A DNA stretch of 14,976 nucleotides. Origin: a bacterium (GTDB lineage Bacteria > Zixibacteria > MSB-5A5 > GN15 > FEB-12). The notes below the pieces were generated by a model. The model was not told where the DNA came from and made no database searches. It saw only the letters and a program-made list of their open reading frames with translations. The DNA is taken from positions 1-14,976 of the forward strand of contig JAUXBJ010000007.1 in assembly GCA_030619425.1 (NCBI GenBank). The letters are read 5' to 3'. The position numbers and the translations under genes are program-made. Of the stretch, positions 1 through 7,582 are shown piece by piece. Position 1 is the stretch's first letter, and every line of letters starts with the position of its first letter.

Positions 1-118
1 CCTCCGTCCTCTCCCCAAACTGCCACAATAAACCAATCAGCAGAACAAAAATGTCTCCAATGTCATTTGGCACAAATATAGGCGGGGTGGGATTCATCTA
101 TTTTTCGATAGAGCACGT

Positions 119-928
119 CTACTGAGTAGTTGCCGACCGCTGTTTCAGGTAAGTTACAATCTCATAGACGACATACCCAATCACGAACAACGTAAACGCC
201 CAGAAAACGCCCGGGAACATGCCACTGTAGTGTTGGTTCGTCGAGTCGAAGGCGACACCACCCCAGTCAAACGTATCCTGCAGACGATTGATGAACAGCG
301 AGATTCGCGCCATCACCGTGAACCCGAACGACGCACCGAAACCGATCATCAATATCCAGATGCCGAACGTGGCCACGCGACCAAACACTCCGGTATGCTC
401 CTTGGAGAAGAAGAAATAGACAATGGCCGAAATGGTGCCGACCATGATCAGCAGTTGCGAGAAACCGCTGGTCACATCCAAAAGATTGAAACCGTCGTGG
501 CCGAAGAAATTGGCCCAGTCGATCTCCACCATCATCGCATGGAGCTGCTTGTTGACCTTGTTGGACATTTCCAGTGGAATCGCCAGACCGGCGGAGATAC
601 CGATATACAGCGCCATCGGCCACCGCGAAAGCCACGAGTAGTTCTTCGAAAACCGAGCCCACATCAGACACCCGAGAATCGCCGGGATTATGTACTCCCA
701 GTGTGACGAATTGAGAAAGCCGTAGTACCAGTCACCGTCCTCCAGCCGTTCGAACAACTTGGGGACCAGACCCTGGTGCCACAGGATGATGACGAAGTAT
801 CCCGCCGAAACGCCCACCACCAAATGCTCGGCAAACTTGTAAAACGGGTTGTCCTTATACAGGAAGGACATAGTGCAAAGCGTCACGAATACGCCGAAAG
901 TCAGCCAAAGAAAACTAGTGAATTCCAT
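119..928 (-). CDS. Cassette A gene 4: polytopic membrane protein with SKEHxG / FGASFG motifs
   Basis: Protein of 269 aa and unknown function, third paralogue of the families at 3909-4730 and 7582-8217. Shared landmarks are LYKDNPFYKFAEH (residues 23-35), SRWPMA (101-106), FFFSKEHTGVFGR (172-184) and FGASFGFTVMARISL (197-211). Several hydrophobic segments indicate an inner-membrane protein: about 5-22, 35-50, 78-92, 103-120, 157-173, 188-206 and 239-260. It differs from its paralogues by a C-terminal extension after the conserved core, with an extra membrane helix (about 239-260) and a short charged tail. The ATG at 928 is preceded by a strong GGGAGGG ribosome binding site and begins two bases after the stop of the gene at 931-1809, so the two are probably co-translated. 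It is the last gene of the twelve-gene run. No enzymatic motif is recognised, so the role as a complex subunit is inferred from gene order only. Confidence 0.85.
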   Translation of the reverse strand: MEFTSFLWLTFGVFVTLCTMSFLYKDNPFYKFAEHLVVGVSAGYFVIILWHQGLVPKLFERLEDGDWYYGFLNSSHWEYIIPAILGCLMWARFSKNYSWLSRWPMALYIGISAGLAIPLEMSNKVNKQLHAMMVEIDWANFFGHDGFNLLDVTSGFSQLLIMVGTISAIVYFFFSKEHTGVFGRVATFGIWILMIGFGASFGFTVMARISLFINRLQDTFDWGGVAFDSTNQHYSGMFPGVFWAFTLFVIGYVVYEIVTYLKQRSATTQ

Positions 929-930
929 TA

Positions 931-1809
931 CTATGCCCTCCCTTCACGTCTTAGTCGCAATTTGTTGGCGAAGAAGCCTACATTACCCATGATGATGAAC
1001 AATATGATCACCAGGTGAGCCGGGAGTTGAACTCTCATCCCGTCCTTGGCTCGACCGGGATTATCGGTGAGCTTCTCATATTGGGCGGCGCCTAACAGGC
1101 CCCCCATGATCCCGATAACCTGTCCGCTGCCGAGGTACGGGTAATACTGCGCCGTCATAACGCCGGTGAGTCCGAGCGCCAGATCAAAGCCGAAGCGTCC
1201 CTGACCATAAGAAATCCAGGCGTCGGTAATGTTGCCGCCGGAAATGTCGACAACTAAATCTACTTGATCGTAGTTGATGATACCACGCATCATCGGCACC
1301 TCATCAAGCGGTGTACCGTAGTAGTCGGTTGGATACGGCTGATTGAAGGCCTGCCCCATACCGAGAATCACTATCGCGTAGTATGGTTTGTAGCCAAGGA
1401 AACAGTAGTCAACGCCGTTGACAACCTCCCGGCCCTTATACATAACGCCGTTATACTCTTTGTCCCGGCTCACACTATCGGTTATATCGCGTATGGCCTG
1501 AACGCACATACCGGGTCCGTTCATGGAAAGCGCCGTGAAGATTGTCTTGATCTTCTTACGCCAGCACTGCTCCACGAGAGCGTAGGTCATCGGATGCAAT
1601 TCGGCCAGATTGTTTGGATCGTAATCTATCGCCACCAGCACAACAGAACCTTCCGGCAACCCTTCGACCTTGTCATAGATAGACTGGACCTCAGGCATAA
1701 CGAGAATGGGTACCGAGAAGCTGGAAGCATAGGCCCAGACGCAGACGATGATCAACAGCAGGAAGACCCACCGTCGGTCTAGTTTCATTAGTCTTTCAAA
1801 TAGTTCCAT
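931..1809 (-). CDS. Cassette A gene 3: membrane-anchored protein with DYDP soluble domain
   Basis: Protein of 292 aa and unknown function. One N-terminal membrane helix (about 14-34) follows a basic n-region (KLDRR). A soluble domain (about 40-262) comes next, then a C-terminal helix (264-281) ending in a basic tail. Positive charges at both ends place the soluble domain in the periplasm. Motifs shared with the paralogues at 4727-5641 and 8230-9240 are GSVVLVAIDYDP (54-65), LHPM (71-74), FLGYKP (137-142), the DYYGTP turn (162-167), QVIGIMGG...GAAQYE (230-245) and AHLVI...GNVGFF (264-280). I chose the ATG at 1809, not an in-frame start further upstream, because GAGGAGG sits seven bases before it and the upstream alternative would run into the previous gene. 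The stop overlaps nothing; the next gene starts two bases later. This copy has one N-terminal helix, against two in B and three in C. The alternating beta/alpha look suggests a Rossmann-like fold, which is inference. Confidence 0.84.
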   Translation of the reverse strand: MELFERLMKLDRRWVFLLLIIVCVWAYASSFSVPILVMPEVQSIYDKVEGLPEGSVVLVAIDYDPNNLAELHPMTYALVEQCWRKKIKTIFTALSMNGPGMCVQAIRDITDSVSRDKEYNGVMYKGREVVNGVDYCFLGYKPYYAIVILGMGQAFNQPYPTDYYGTPLDEVPMMRGIINYDQVDLVVDISGGNITDAWISYGQGRFGFDLALGLTGVMTAQYYPYLGSGQVIGIMGGLLGAAQYEKLTDNPGRAKDGMRVQLPAHLVIILFIIMGNVGFFANKLRLRREGRA

Positions 1810-1819
1810 AGCAGCCTCC

Positions 1820-2635
1820 TCAACCTCTACCCATATAGCCGCGTTCAATGCCGAGAATAATCTTCAGCGCCGTACCGACAATTCCCAGACCGATACCGAT
1901 CACGATAGCACGTTGCGCCGCCAGATTGGGCACATTCATCAACCAGTTGGAGGCGTTGGCCACATACTCGGCGCCGGGTATGACCGGGTTGAAACGCGAC
2001 ATCACCAGCAGGGCTGCCAACAAGAGCAGCGAGGCCAGTACGTTGCGCGCCCTGAAAGCGCGATAGGCGGCCGATGCGATGTAGAACGCCAAAAGCGAAA
2101 ACATCGTCGCCAGAATCGGCATCATAATGTGGTCGAAGAATATCTCGAACATGCTGTTTTCGAGCCCTTCCGGGGTGTACAGGAAGAAGGCCCAGGCATC
2201 ATCGAATATCGCCACCAGCACCGCAGCCACCAGAAATCCCACCGAAGCCAGAGCCCACATCCGTTTCTTGCCTGAGTCGGTGGACGCTCTGAGTCGCATC
2301 AGTGACACTATGCAGGCGCTACACAACATGATCCACAGGAAGTACAGCCCCCAGCCCTCGCCGGTCTGTTGGGTAAACCCGAAGGCAACCATCATATACA
2401 GACCAACCAGCGTGATGTAGGAGTAGTTGCCTCCTTCCTTACCCTGCTTGATCTTCTCCACCGACACTTTGAACAGCGACCAGATACCCAGCGCCAGAGC
2501 GAAAATGCCGATTACAATGATCCAGTCCAGCAGAAACTCGTAGACCCACTCAGACTTCTCATGCGGTACAAAGAACTGGAACACCATGAAGATGCCGAAG
2601 ATGAAGACCAGTCCGAAAGGTATTTGTCGTCTCAT
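1820..2635 (-). CDS. Cassette A gene 2: polytopic membrane protein, long form
   Basis: Protein of 271 aa and unknown function, the longest of three paralogues (224 aa at 5641-6315, 216 aa at 9237-9887). The extra length is an internal insertion with additional hydrophobic helices between the amphipathic block near KVSVEKIKQGK and the conserved second half. Shared features are the N-terminus MRRQIP, the block ASAAYRAFRARN in the second half, and the C-terminal QRAIVIGIGLGIVG...IILGIERGYMG, a glycine-rich last helix followed by a conserved ER pair. It is predicted to sit in the inner membrane with six or more helices. The ATG at 2635 is chosen because GGAGATGAAGGA directly precedes it and because the paralogues also begin MR(Q/R). 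It starts 13 bases after the stop of the gene at 2649-3878, and the next gene starts 10 bases after its stop. Its exact role is not known; conservation of gene order points to a subunit of the same complex. Confidence 0.83.
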   Translation of the reverse strand: MRRQIPFGLVFIFGIFMVFQFFVPHEKSEWVYEFLLDWIIVIGIFALALGIWSLFKVSVEKIKQGKEGGNYSYITLVGLYMMVAFGFTQQTGEGWGLYFLWIMLCSACIVSLMRLRASTDSGKKRMWALASVGFLVAAVLVAIFDDAWAFFLYTPEGLENSMFEIFFDHIMMPILATMFSLLAFYIASAAYRAFRARNVLASLLLLAALLVMSRFNPVIPGAEYVANASNWLMNVPNLAAQRAIVIGIGLGIVGTALKIILGIERGYMGRG

Positions 2636-2648
2636 TCCTTCATCTCCT

Positions 2649-3878
2649 TCAATCAATCACTTGGAACAGGGTTGTAAACTCAAACCATTCGAAGTTGGCC
2701 GCCAGCAACCCGACTATCGCCAGCGCAACAAACGCTGCCTTGGCCCAATCCTGAGCTTTCAACGAACCCAGCAACTTTGGTTCACGACCGAGATAGGCCG
2801 ACGCCGCGTAGAGTTCCTCACCAATCAATGTGTAGTCGCAGGCCACAATAAAGAACGGTATCTGAGCAATTTCATCAGTGCCGGATATCTGGATTGAGCC
2901 GGCCAGTGACCCTGTCTCGGCCAACAACAGCGACTCGGCGAAAAACTTACCCATATAAACACATGTAGCAGGCAGTTCCCTGAGCATGATACCGTTAACC
3001 GCCGCCACGTAGGCGAATTGTGACTGGGTGACAAAGTGAACGCAGTCCTCTTTGAAGTCCTCGGGACGACCGGCATCGAAGTACGACGACTTCACCACTT
3101 CCTGAGCAACCGACATAACAATCGGATCATAGGTCGGCACAATCAACTCCGTCTGGTACTCGGCGACGCGCTTGGCGACACGACCCAGAATCGTGAACGA
3201 GGCAATCGTAGCTACGTCGGCCGCCGAACCGAGACCCAGCACGTATAGAATGGGACGTCCCATCTCTGTGGCGCGCCCGATAGCGTCATCGACCGCTTCG
3301 ATACCTCCGATCGGACGAACGTACAGTTTCTTACCGCGTTTCGCGCTGAGCACGAAGAACGCTGTGAGCAGGCCGAAGATCAGCACCGCCACCAGCACCG
3401 GAATCCGGCCGGTGTTAAACCACTGACCCGAACACTGCACTGGACCCAGGACATCCGAGGTGGTGCGAATAGTCGGATCAGCCGTCACAGCGTCGATCTG
3501 GTAGAAGAGGTCGGTGTAGTCAGGTACGAACGCGCTGTCCAACGGTTCTTTCGATCCGATGTGCCTGAACTCACCCGTGCCGGCCGGCACCGCACCAACG
3601 CTGTCGAAAGGACCGTCGAACGAAGTGCTATAGAAGATTTCGTAACGCAGCACATTGTTCTTGCCGCCGCCATCGTCAGCCGAAGTTTCCCAGGTCACGA
3701 TGACAGCATGACCGTGATCGTTCGGTTTGTCTACCACCTGTACATCAGAGACCGCCGCCGGGAAGAGTTCAGTGGAATCCACCACCATACTATCCACCAC
3801 AGGCGGTTCCGTCTGAGCCCAGACTGAAGACAGGCCGAACAGCAACAACAGGCCAACTATCAGGAATCTATGCTTCAT
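2649..3878 (-). CDS. Cassette A gene 1: FnIII ectodomain plus DUF6754-like cytoplasmic domain
   Basis: Protein of 409 aa. A classical Sec signal peptide spans residues 1-21 (basic MKHR, leucine-rich core, VWA-Q cleavage). A fibronectin-III-like beta domain (about 40-145) follows, with VTWETSADD and YQIDAVT strands. Then come a membrane helix (about 160-178), the basic stop-transfer AKRGKK and a cytoplasmic domain (185-380), with a hydrophobic C-terminal helix (about 381-395). The cytoplasmic domain carries GRATEMGRP (201-209), TILGRV (229-234), FFAESLLLAETG (312-323), PFFIVACDYTLIGEEL (341-356) and AASAYL (358-363). I tentatively match it to the family I remember as DUF6754, which needs a profile search. 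Counted by hand, residues 201-380 are about 57% identical to the cassette B copy with no gaps. The start has GGGAG seven bases upstream and lies 30 bases after the previous stop, the largest junction inside the twelve-gene run. Function is unknown. Confidence 0.88.
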   Translation of the reverse strand: MKHRFLIVGLLLLFGLSSVWAQTEPPVVDSMVVDSTELFPAAVSDVQVVDKPNDHGHAVIVTWETSADDGGGKNNVLRYEIFYSTSFDGPFDSVGAVPAGTGEFRHIGSKEPLDSAFVPDYTDLFYQIDAVTADPTIRTTSDVLGPVQCSGQWFNTGRIPVLVAVLIFGLLTAFFVLSAKRGKKLYVRPIGGIEAVDDAIGRATEMGRPILYVLGLGSAADVATIASFTILGRVAKRVAEYQTELIVPTYDPIVMSVAQEVVKSSYFDAGRPEDFKEDCVHFVTQSQFAYVAAVNGIMLRELPATCVYMGKFFAESLLLAETGSLAGSIQISGTDEIAQIPFFIVACDYTLIGEELYAASAYLGREPKLLGSLKAQDWAKAAFVALAIVGLLAANFEWFEFTTLFQVID

Positions 3879-3908
3879 AAGCTTCTCCCTGTCTGATGAG
3901 AGAATCGT

Positions 3909-4730
3909 TTAAGATATTATTTCCAGCCAATCTCTGAATAGGAAAGTAATGCGCCCTACCAACAGTGATATGCGACCCATCACCGTGTAACCGAACGACG
4001 CGCCAAAAGTAATCATCAAAATCCAGATACCCAATCGTGACGCGCGTCCGAAGGCGCCGGAATGCTCCTTGGAGAAATAGAAGTAAATGATACCGCAAAT
4101 GACACCAAAGAATATCACCCAGTTAGATACGATCGCAGCCAATTGTCCGGTAGCGGACAGGTCCAGGTTGGAGATGAAAGCGCCGAACCCCTGCCATCTG
4201 TGCGGATCCTCGCCCAACAGCGGCATGAATGTCGATGACACCTGTACAACAAAGTCCGAGCGCAAATAGCGCACAAAGTTCAACCCGGCGGTGGTACCCA
4301 CTATCATAGCCAACGGCCAGCGCGACATCCAGCCATACTTCTCCGTGAGACGCATCAACAACATGATGCCGAGTATCACCGGGATCCAATATGTTATGTT
4401 CCAGCCACTGGCCTGGTACGGTTGTTGGAAGTAATTGGACAGACCTTCCGACAACCTGGGAAAGAGGTTACCGACGATCGTCGACCAGAAAGCCTGACAC
4501 ATCCAATAGGCCGCCGACACACCGACATAGAGATGCTCGGCGAACTTATAGAACGGATTGTCTTTGTAAAGGAACGAGTAGATCGCCAGAGTCAGGAAGG
4601 CCGCCATAGTGATCATGAACGCGCGCTCAATACCATCTGCCTCACCCGACATCGATACGGCATGAAGAACCCAACTCAGCCCAAACAGCAGGACCACGCC
4701 TGCAACCACAATGTAAGTCGTGCGCCTCAT
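3909..4730 (-). CDS. Cassette B gene 4: polytopic membrane protein with SKEHxG / FGASFG motifs
   Basis: Protein of 273 aa and unknown function, paralogous to the genes at 119-928 and 7582-8217. It has the family landmarks FLYKDNPFYKFAEH (53-66), SRWPLA (136-141), FYFSKEHSGAFGR (217-229) and TFGASFGYTVMGRISLL (241-257). Compared with the cassette C copy it has an additional N-terminal membrane helix (about 5-24) before the conserved core, and a longer loop in the middle. It is predicted to be an inner-membrane protein with about six to seven helices. I chose the ATG at 4730 because its ATGA overlaps the stop of the upstream gene and GGAGAGAGGG precedes it; a start further upstream would lie inside the previous gene. 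The conserved SKEH/FGASFG segment is the most strongly kept part in all three copies and may line a helix-helix interface or pore. That is inference; no known transporter signature is seen. Confidence 0.86.
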   Translation of the reverse strand: MRRTTYIVVAGVVLLFGLSWVLHAVSMSGEADGIERAFMITMAAFLTLAIYSFLYKDNPFYKFAEHLYVGVSAAYWMCQAFWSTIVGNLFPRLSEGLSNYFQQPYQASGWNITYWIPVILGIMLLMRLTEKYGWMSRWPLAMIVGTTAGLNFVRYLRSDFVVQVSSTFMPLLGEDPHRWQGFGAFISNLDLSATGQLAAIVSNWVIFFGVICGIIYFYFSKEHSGAFGRASRLGIWILMITFGASFGYTVMGRISLLVGRITFLFRDWLEIIS

Positions 4731-5641
4731 CGGCCCTCTCTCCTGCGACTGCGGAAGAAAGCGACGTTGCCGATGACGATGAAGCATATGATCACAATGT
4801 GCGCCAGTGTCTGCGGCCCCATCATCTTAAGACCGGGTTGGGCCATGTTTTTGAATCGTTCGTGACGATGGGCCAACTCCGATTCGTACTCGGCCGCGCC
4901 CTTGACCCCACCCAGCATTCCGATAATCTGTCGTGGATAGTACGGGTACAACTGGGGCGCCACCACCGCCGCCACGCCGACACCGATCGGCACATCGGCC
5001 GGATCGCCCACGAACAACACCCACTCCTTGGGTCCCGGACGACCGCCACCAAGAGCCACGATCAAATCGAAATCGGCACACGAGTTGATCTCATCGAATA
5101 TCACCGCACTGTCCAGCGGCACTCCGTTCACATCGGTCGGGAACATCTTCTTGAAATCCGACACGATCACGTTGAGCACGCCTTCGTTGCCCGCCTTGTA
5201 ACCAGTACTGATAAAATCAACGCCGTCAATCAAATCGGGAAACTCCGGCCGGATCACATCCTCCAGCGTGTTGAACAAAAGAGTTTGTCCGGTGGCCCAC
5301 AGGGACATGAAGACTACCTTATGCCCTCTGTCGAGGCAATGAAACGAGATAGCGTTGGCCATCGGCTGCACTTCCGGCGCCATGGCCGGATCGTAGTCAA
5401 ACGAAATAAGAACACGCGACCCGGGCGGAAGCGTATCGATGTGATCGAAAAGACCTTTCACAACCGGTGAGGCGTGCTCCTCAAATGTAATCGGGAACAG
5501 GATCGGCGCCGCGACGGCTACAAATATGAAAACAAAAATGACCCGGCGCTCGACCTCACGACCTTTTATGGATCGAAACAGCAGCCAGGCCAGACCGCCG
5601 AAAATCACCAACATCGAGATTATCACGCCGAGATACGCCAT
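4727..5641 (-). CDS. Cassette B gene 3: membrane-anchored protein with DYDP soluble domain
   Basis: Protein of 304 aa and unknown function. Two N-terminal helices (about 3-22 and 34-51) are joined by a basic loop (RSIKGREVERR), which positive-inside logic puts in the cytoplasm. The large soluble domain (about 55-278) is therefore periplasmic. A C-terminal helix (280-297) ends in RSRRREGR. Family motifs are GSRVLISFDYDP (74-85), VQPM (91-94), STGYKAGNE (145-153), DVNGVP (170-175), LYPYYPRQIIGMLGG (231-245), GAAEYE (248-253) and AHIVI...GNVAFF (280-296). A GTG lies one codon upstream, but the ATG at 5641 is preferred because GGGAGGGG lies at proper spacing from it and the GTG would sit too close. 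The TGATG arrangement overlaps the upstream stop by one base. The domain has several conserved Asp residues (DYDP, FDLIV) that could bind a metal or ligand, which is inference. Confidence 0.86.
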   Translation of the reverse strand: MAYLGVIISMLVIFGGLAWLLFRSIKGREVERRVIFVFIFVAVAAPILFPITFEEHASPVVKGLFDHIDTLPPGSRVLISFDYDPAMAPEVQPMANAISFHCLDRGHKVVFMSLWATGQTLLFNTLEDVIRPEFPDLIDGVDFISTGYKAGNEGVLNVIVSDFKKMFPTDVNGVPLDSAVIFDEINSCADFDLIVALGGGRPGPKEWVLFVGDPADVPIGVGVAAVVAPQLYPYYPRQIIGMLGGVKGAAEYESELAHRHERFKNMAQPGLKMMGPQTLAHIVIICFIVIGNVAFFRSRRREGR

Positions 5642-6315
5642 CACTTGTCCCCTCCCAGATACGAGCGTTCAATGCCCAATATCAACCGTAGCGACATCGA
5701 AATGACACCCAACCCGATACCAATCATGATGGCGCGCTGTCCGGCTAAGTTCGGGGAATTCATGATCCAAATGGCTAAGTTTGGAATCTGCAAAAGCGAT
5801 GTGGAATCCGGGACCCAATAAGTGAGCATCACTCCAAACGGTGTCCTGCCCAGAAGAATAATAAACGCCGCTATCAACAAGAGGGTTGCTTCACGATTCT
5901 TGGCTCTGAAGGCGCGATATGACGCCGAGGCCACAAAGAACGCCAGCAGCGAATACATGGTCGCACTCAAAGGATACTGCACTGAGTTGAAAATATCGTA
6001 GAACAGAGAGCCGGGTGCATCCACGGCTGAGGCGATGTCGCCGGGGTTGCCGATCTTGAACAAACCCGCGATCAGCATCACAAGGAATCCAACGATCGTG
6101 ACTATCGAAAAACCCCAGTCTCGCTTCCGCTTTCTCAGCTTGTTTATATGGACCCTGAGCAGGTTGCCGCCGCCAAGGAAAAAAGCAAACACCGCGATGA
6201 TGTCGAACCAGATGTTGAATGTTGTCTCCAGGTCCCCAAACGGCGGGATGAAGACCGACACGATCAACAGGGTGCCGACAATAAACGTGATTAACAGTGG
6301 TATTTGCTGTCTCAT
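5641..6315 (-). CDS. Cassette B gene 2: polytopic membrane protein, short form
   Basis: Protein of 224 aa and unknown function, paralogous to the genes at 1820-2635 and 9237-9887. About five hydrophobic segments are visible: 5-24, 35-52, 70-86, 115-132 and 142-157, plus the C-terminal 193-214. A strongly basic loop (KLRKRKRD, 59-66) follows the second segment and should be cytoplasmic. Signature blocks are MRQQIPLLIT (1-10), PLSATMYSLLAFFVASASYRAF (about 115-136), and AGQRAIMIGIGLG (191-203) with LILGIERSYLGG at the end. The first residues match the cassette C copy almost exactly. The start ATG at 6315 lies seven bases after the stop of the FnIII gene, and no good Shine-Dalgarno is seen, so translation may depend on coupling to the upstream gene. 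The stop overlaps the start of the next gene. No catalytic motif is recognised. Confidence 0.85.
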   Translation of the reverse strand: MRQQIPLLITFIVGTLLIVSVFIPPFGDLETTFNIWFDIIAVFAFFLGGGNLLRVHINKLRKRKRDWGFSIVTIVGFLVMLIAGLFKIGNPGDIASAVDAPGSLFYDIFNSVQYPLSATMYSLLAFFVASASYRAFRAKNREATLLLIAAFIILLGRTPFGVMLTYWVPDSTSLLQIPNLAIWIMNSPNLAGQRAIMIGIGLGVISMSLRLILGIERSYLGGDK

Positions 6316-6322
6316 ATCAAGT

Positions 6323-7582
6323 TCAACTCGAGGAGAATACTTTCACTAACCAGGCATGCAAGTCTGTCATTATTCCAACATCCCACGCCTCACTCATGGT
6401 CACCGCCACTACGCCAAGTAGAATCGTGATCATGGCGATTGCCTTGCCTACATCCTGACCCTTGAGCGAACCTAACATCCTCGGTTCACCTGACAGGTAA
6501 GCGGAGGCGGCGAATAACTCCTCACCGATGAGGGTGAAATCGCAGGCGGCAATAAAAAACGGTAACTGCGCCGGACGGGCCGTCCCGGCAATCTGAATGG
6601 CGCCGACTGAGTTGCCGGTCTCGGCCAGAATCAGCGATTCTGCAAAGAAGGCACCCAACAAAAACACGGTTGCCGGTTTCTCGCGAACCATCAGACCGTC
6701 AACTGCGGCGACATAGCCAAACTGTTCATCGGTAACATAGTTGACCATGTCATCACTGTAAGCATCCGGACGCCCGGCCGCCTGGTACGAAGCCTTGATC
6801 GTCTCACGCGCCGCCGTCATCACCAGTGATCGAGCTACCGGCATAAAAATCTTGCTGTCGTAGTCGGCGATAGTGCGCGAAACTCGTCCGAGGATAGTCA
6901 ACGCCGCCAGTGTCTGCACATCGTCCATGTCGTGAATGCCGGGGATGAACAACACCGGTCGACCCATCTCAGTAGCCCGACCGACCGCCTCGTCGATCGC
7001 TTCCAATCCGGCGATCTTGCGTACAAACAGTTTCTTGCCGCGCTTGGCCGTCTCGACATAGAAGATTATGGCAGCCGAGATAATAATCATGATGATAAAC
7101 AGATAACCGCGCCTGAAATTGATCCACTCCCGCTGTGGTGATTTCGACTCGGTGTGAATCGACGGGTACTCGCCGCTCTCGGTGAGGGTGGCGACATAGT
7201 ACACATAAGAACTGTCCAACTCGACATTCTTGTCCGTGTAGTTGCCGACTCCGGGAAGCAGATCGACTATTGGCTCGGCGTCTCCCCCATTGACCGCACG
7301 GTAAACGCGGTAGCCGGTGACCTTGCTATCGATGAGCTGATCATCAATCGACGGCACCCAGAACAGCCTCAGTGAGTCACCGTTATCGTACCTGCCATCC
7401 TCCACCAAAAGCGTCGTCACCGGCGCGGCTGTGATCGATACGGTGTCATCGACCACGGTCGTGTCCAACAGAGAATCACTCTGACCGAAAGCAGACGAGC
7501 AGGTAGCCAGAGCTATAACTATAATAGACAGAAACAGATGTACGGATAAACGCGGGGATGTCGCTGCCAGTGGTAACGACAC
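6323..7582 (-). CDS. Cassette B gene 1: FnIII ectodomain plus DUF6754-like cytoplasmic domain
   Basis: Protein of 419 aa starting at a GTG. The frame is open further upstream to 7816, but that part is only the shadow of the upstream gene 7582-8217. The GTG at 7582 overlaps that gene's stop by one base (TAGTG), has a GGGGATGATAGGA stretch just upstream, and gives a proper signal peptide (one Arg, hydrophobic core 14-27, AFG-Q near 34). The layout is an FnIII-like domain (about 50-145), a membrane helix (about 160-176), basic TAKRGKK, a cytoplasmic domain (185-380) and a C-terminal hydrophobic helix (about 381-396). Its landmarks match the other copies at the same residue numbers: GRATEMGRP 201-209, TILGRV 229-234, FFAESLILAETG 312-323, PFFIAACDFTLIGEEL 341-356. 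By hand count, residues 201-380 are about 69% identical to cassette C and 57% to A. The DUF6754 label is a recollection to be checked; the activity is unknown. Confidence 0.87.
   Translation of the reverse strand: MSLPLAATSPRLSVHLFLSIIVIALATCSSAFGQSDSLLDTTVVDDTVSITAAPVTTLLVEDGRYDNGDSLRLFWVPSIDDQLIDSKVTGYRVYRAVNGGDAEPIVDLLPGVGNYTDKNVELDSSYVYYVATLTESGEYPSIHTESKSPQREWINFRRGYLFIIMIIISAAIIFYVETAKRGKKLFVRKIAGLEAIDEAVGRATEMGRPVLFIPGIHDMDDVQTLAALTILGRVSRTIADYDSKIFMPVARSLVMTAARETIKASYQAAGRPDAYSDDMVNYVTDEQFGYVAAVDGLMVREKPATVFLLGAFFAESLILAETGNSVGAIQIAGTARPAQLPFFIAACDFTLIGEELFAASAYLSGEPRMLGSLKGQDVGKAIAMITILLGVVAVTMSEAWDVGIMTDLHAWLVKVFSSS

Noticed and set aside
57..70. Terminator hairpin after the last cassette gene
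   Set aside because: The possible CCAA/TTGG stem has only four pairs and is too weak to support a call.
4731..4787. Upstream start for the cassette B fourth gene
   Set aside because: It would overlap the end of the previous gene, adds a basic peptide absent from the paralogues, and the ATG at 4730 has a strong ribosome binding site.
4799..5470. Plus-strand open frame of 223 codons opposite the cassette B third gene
   Set aside because: It is antisense to a well-supported conserved gene, has histidine- and arginine-rich composition, no ribosome binding site and no recognisable domain.
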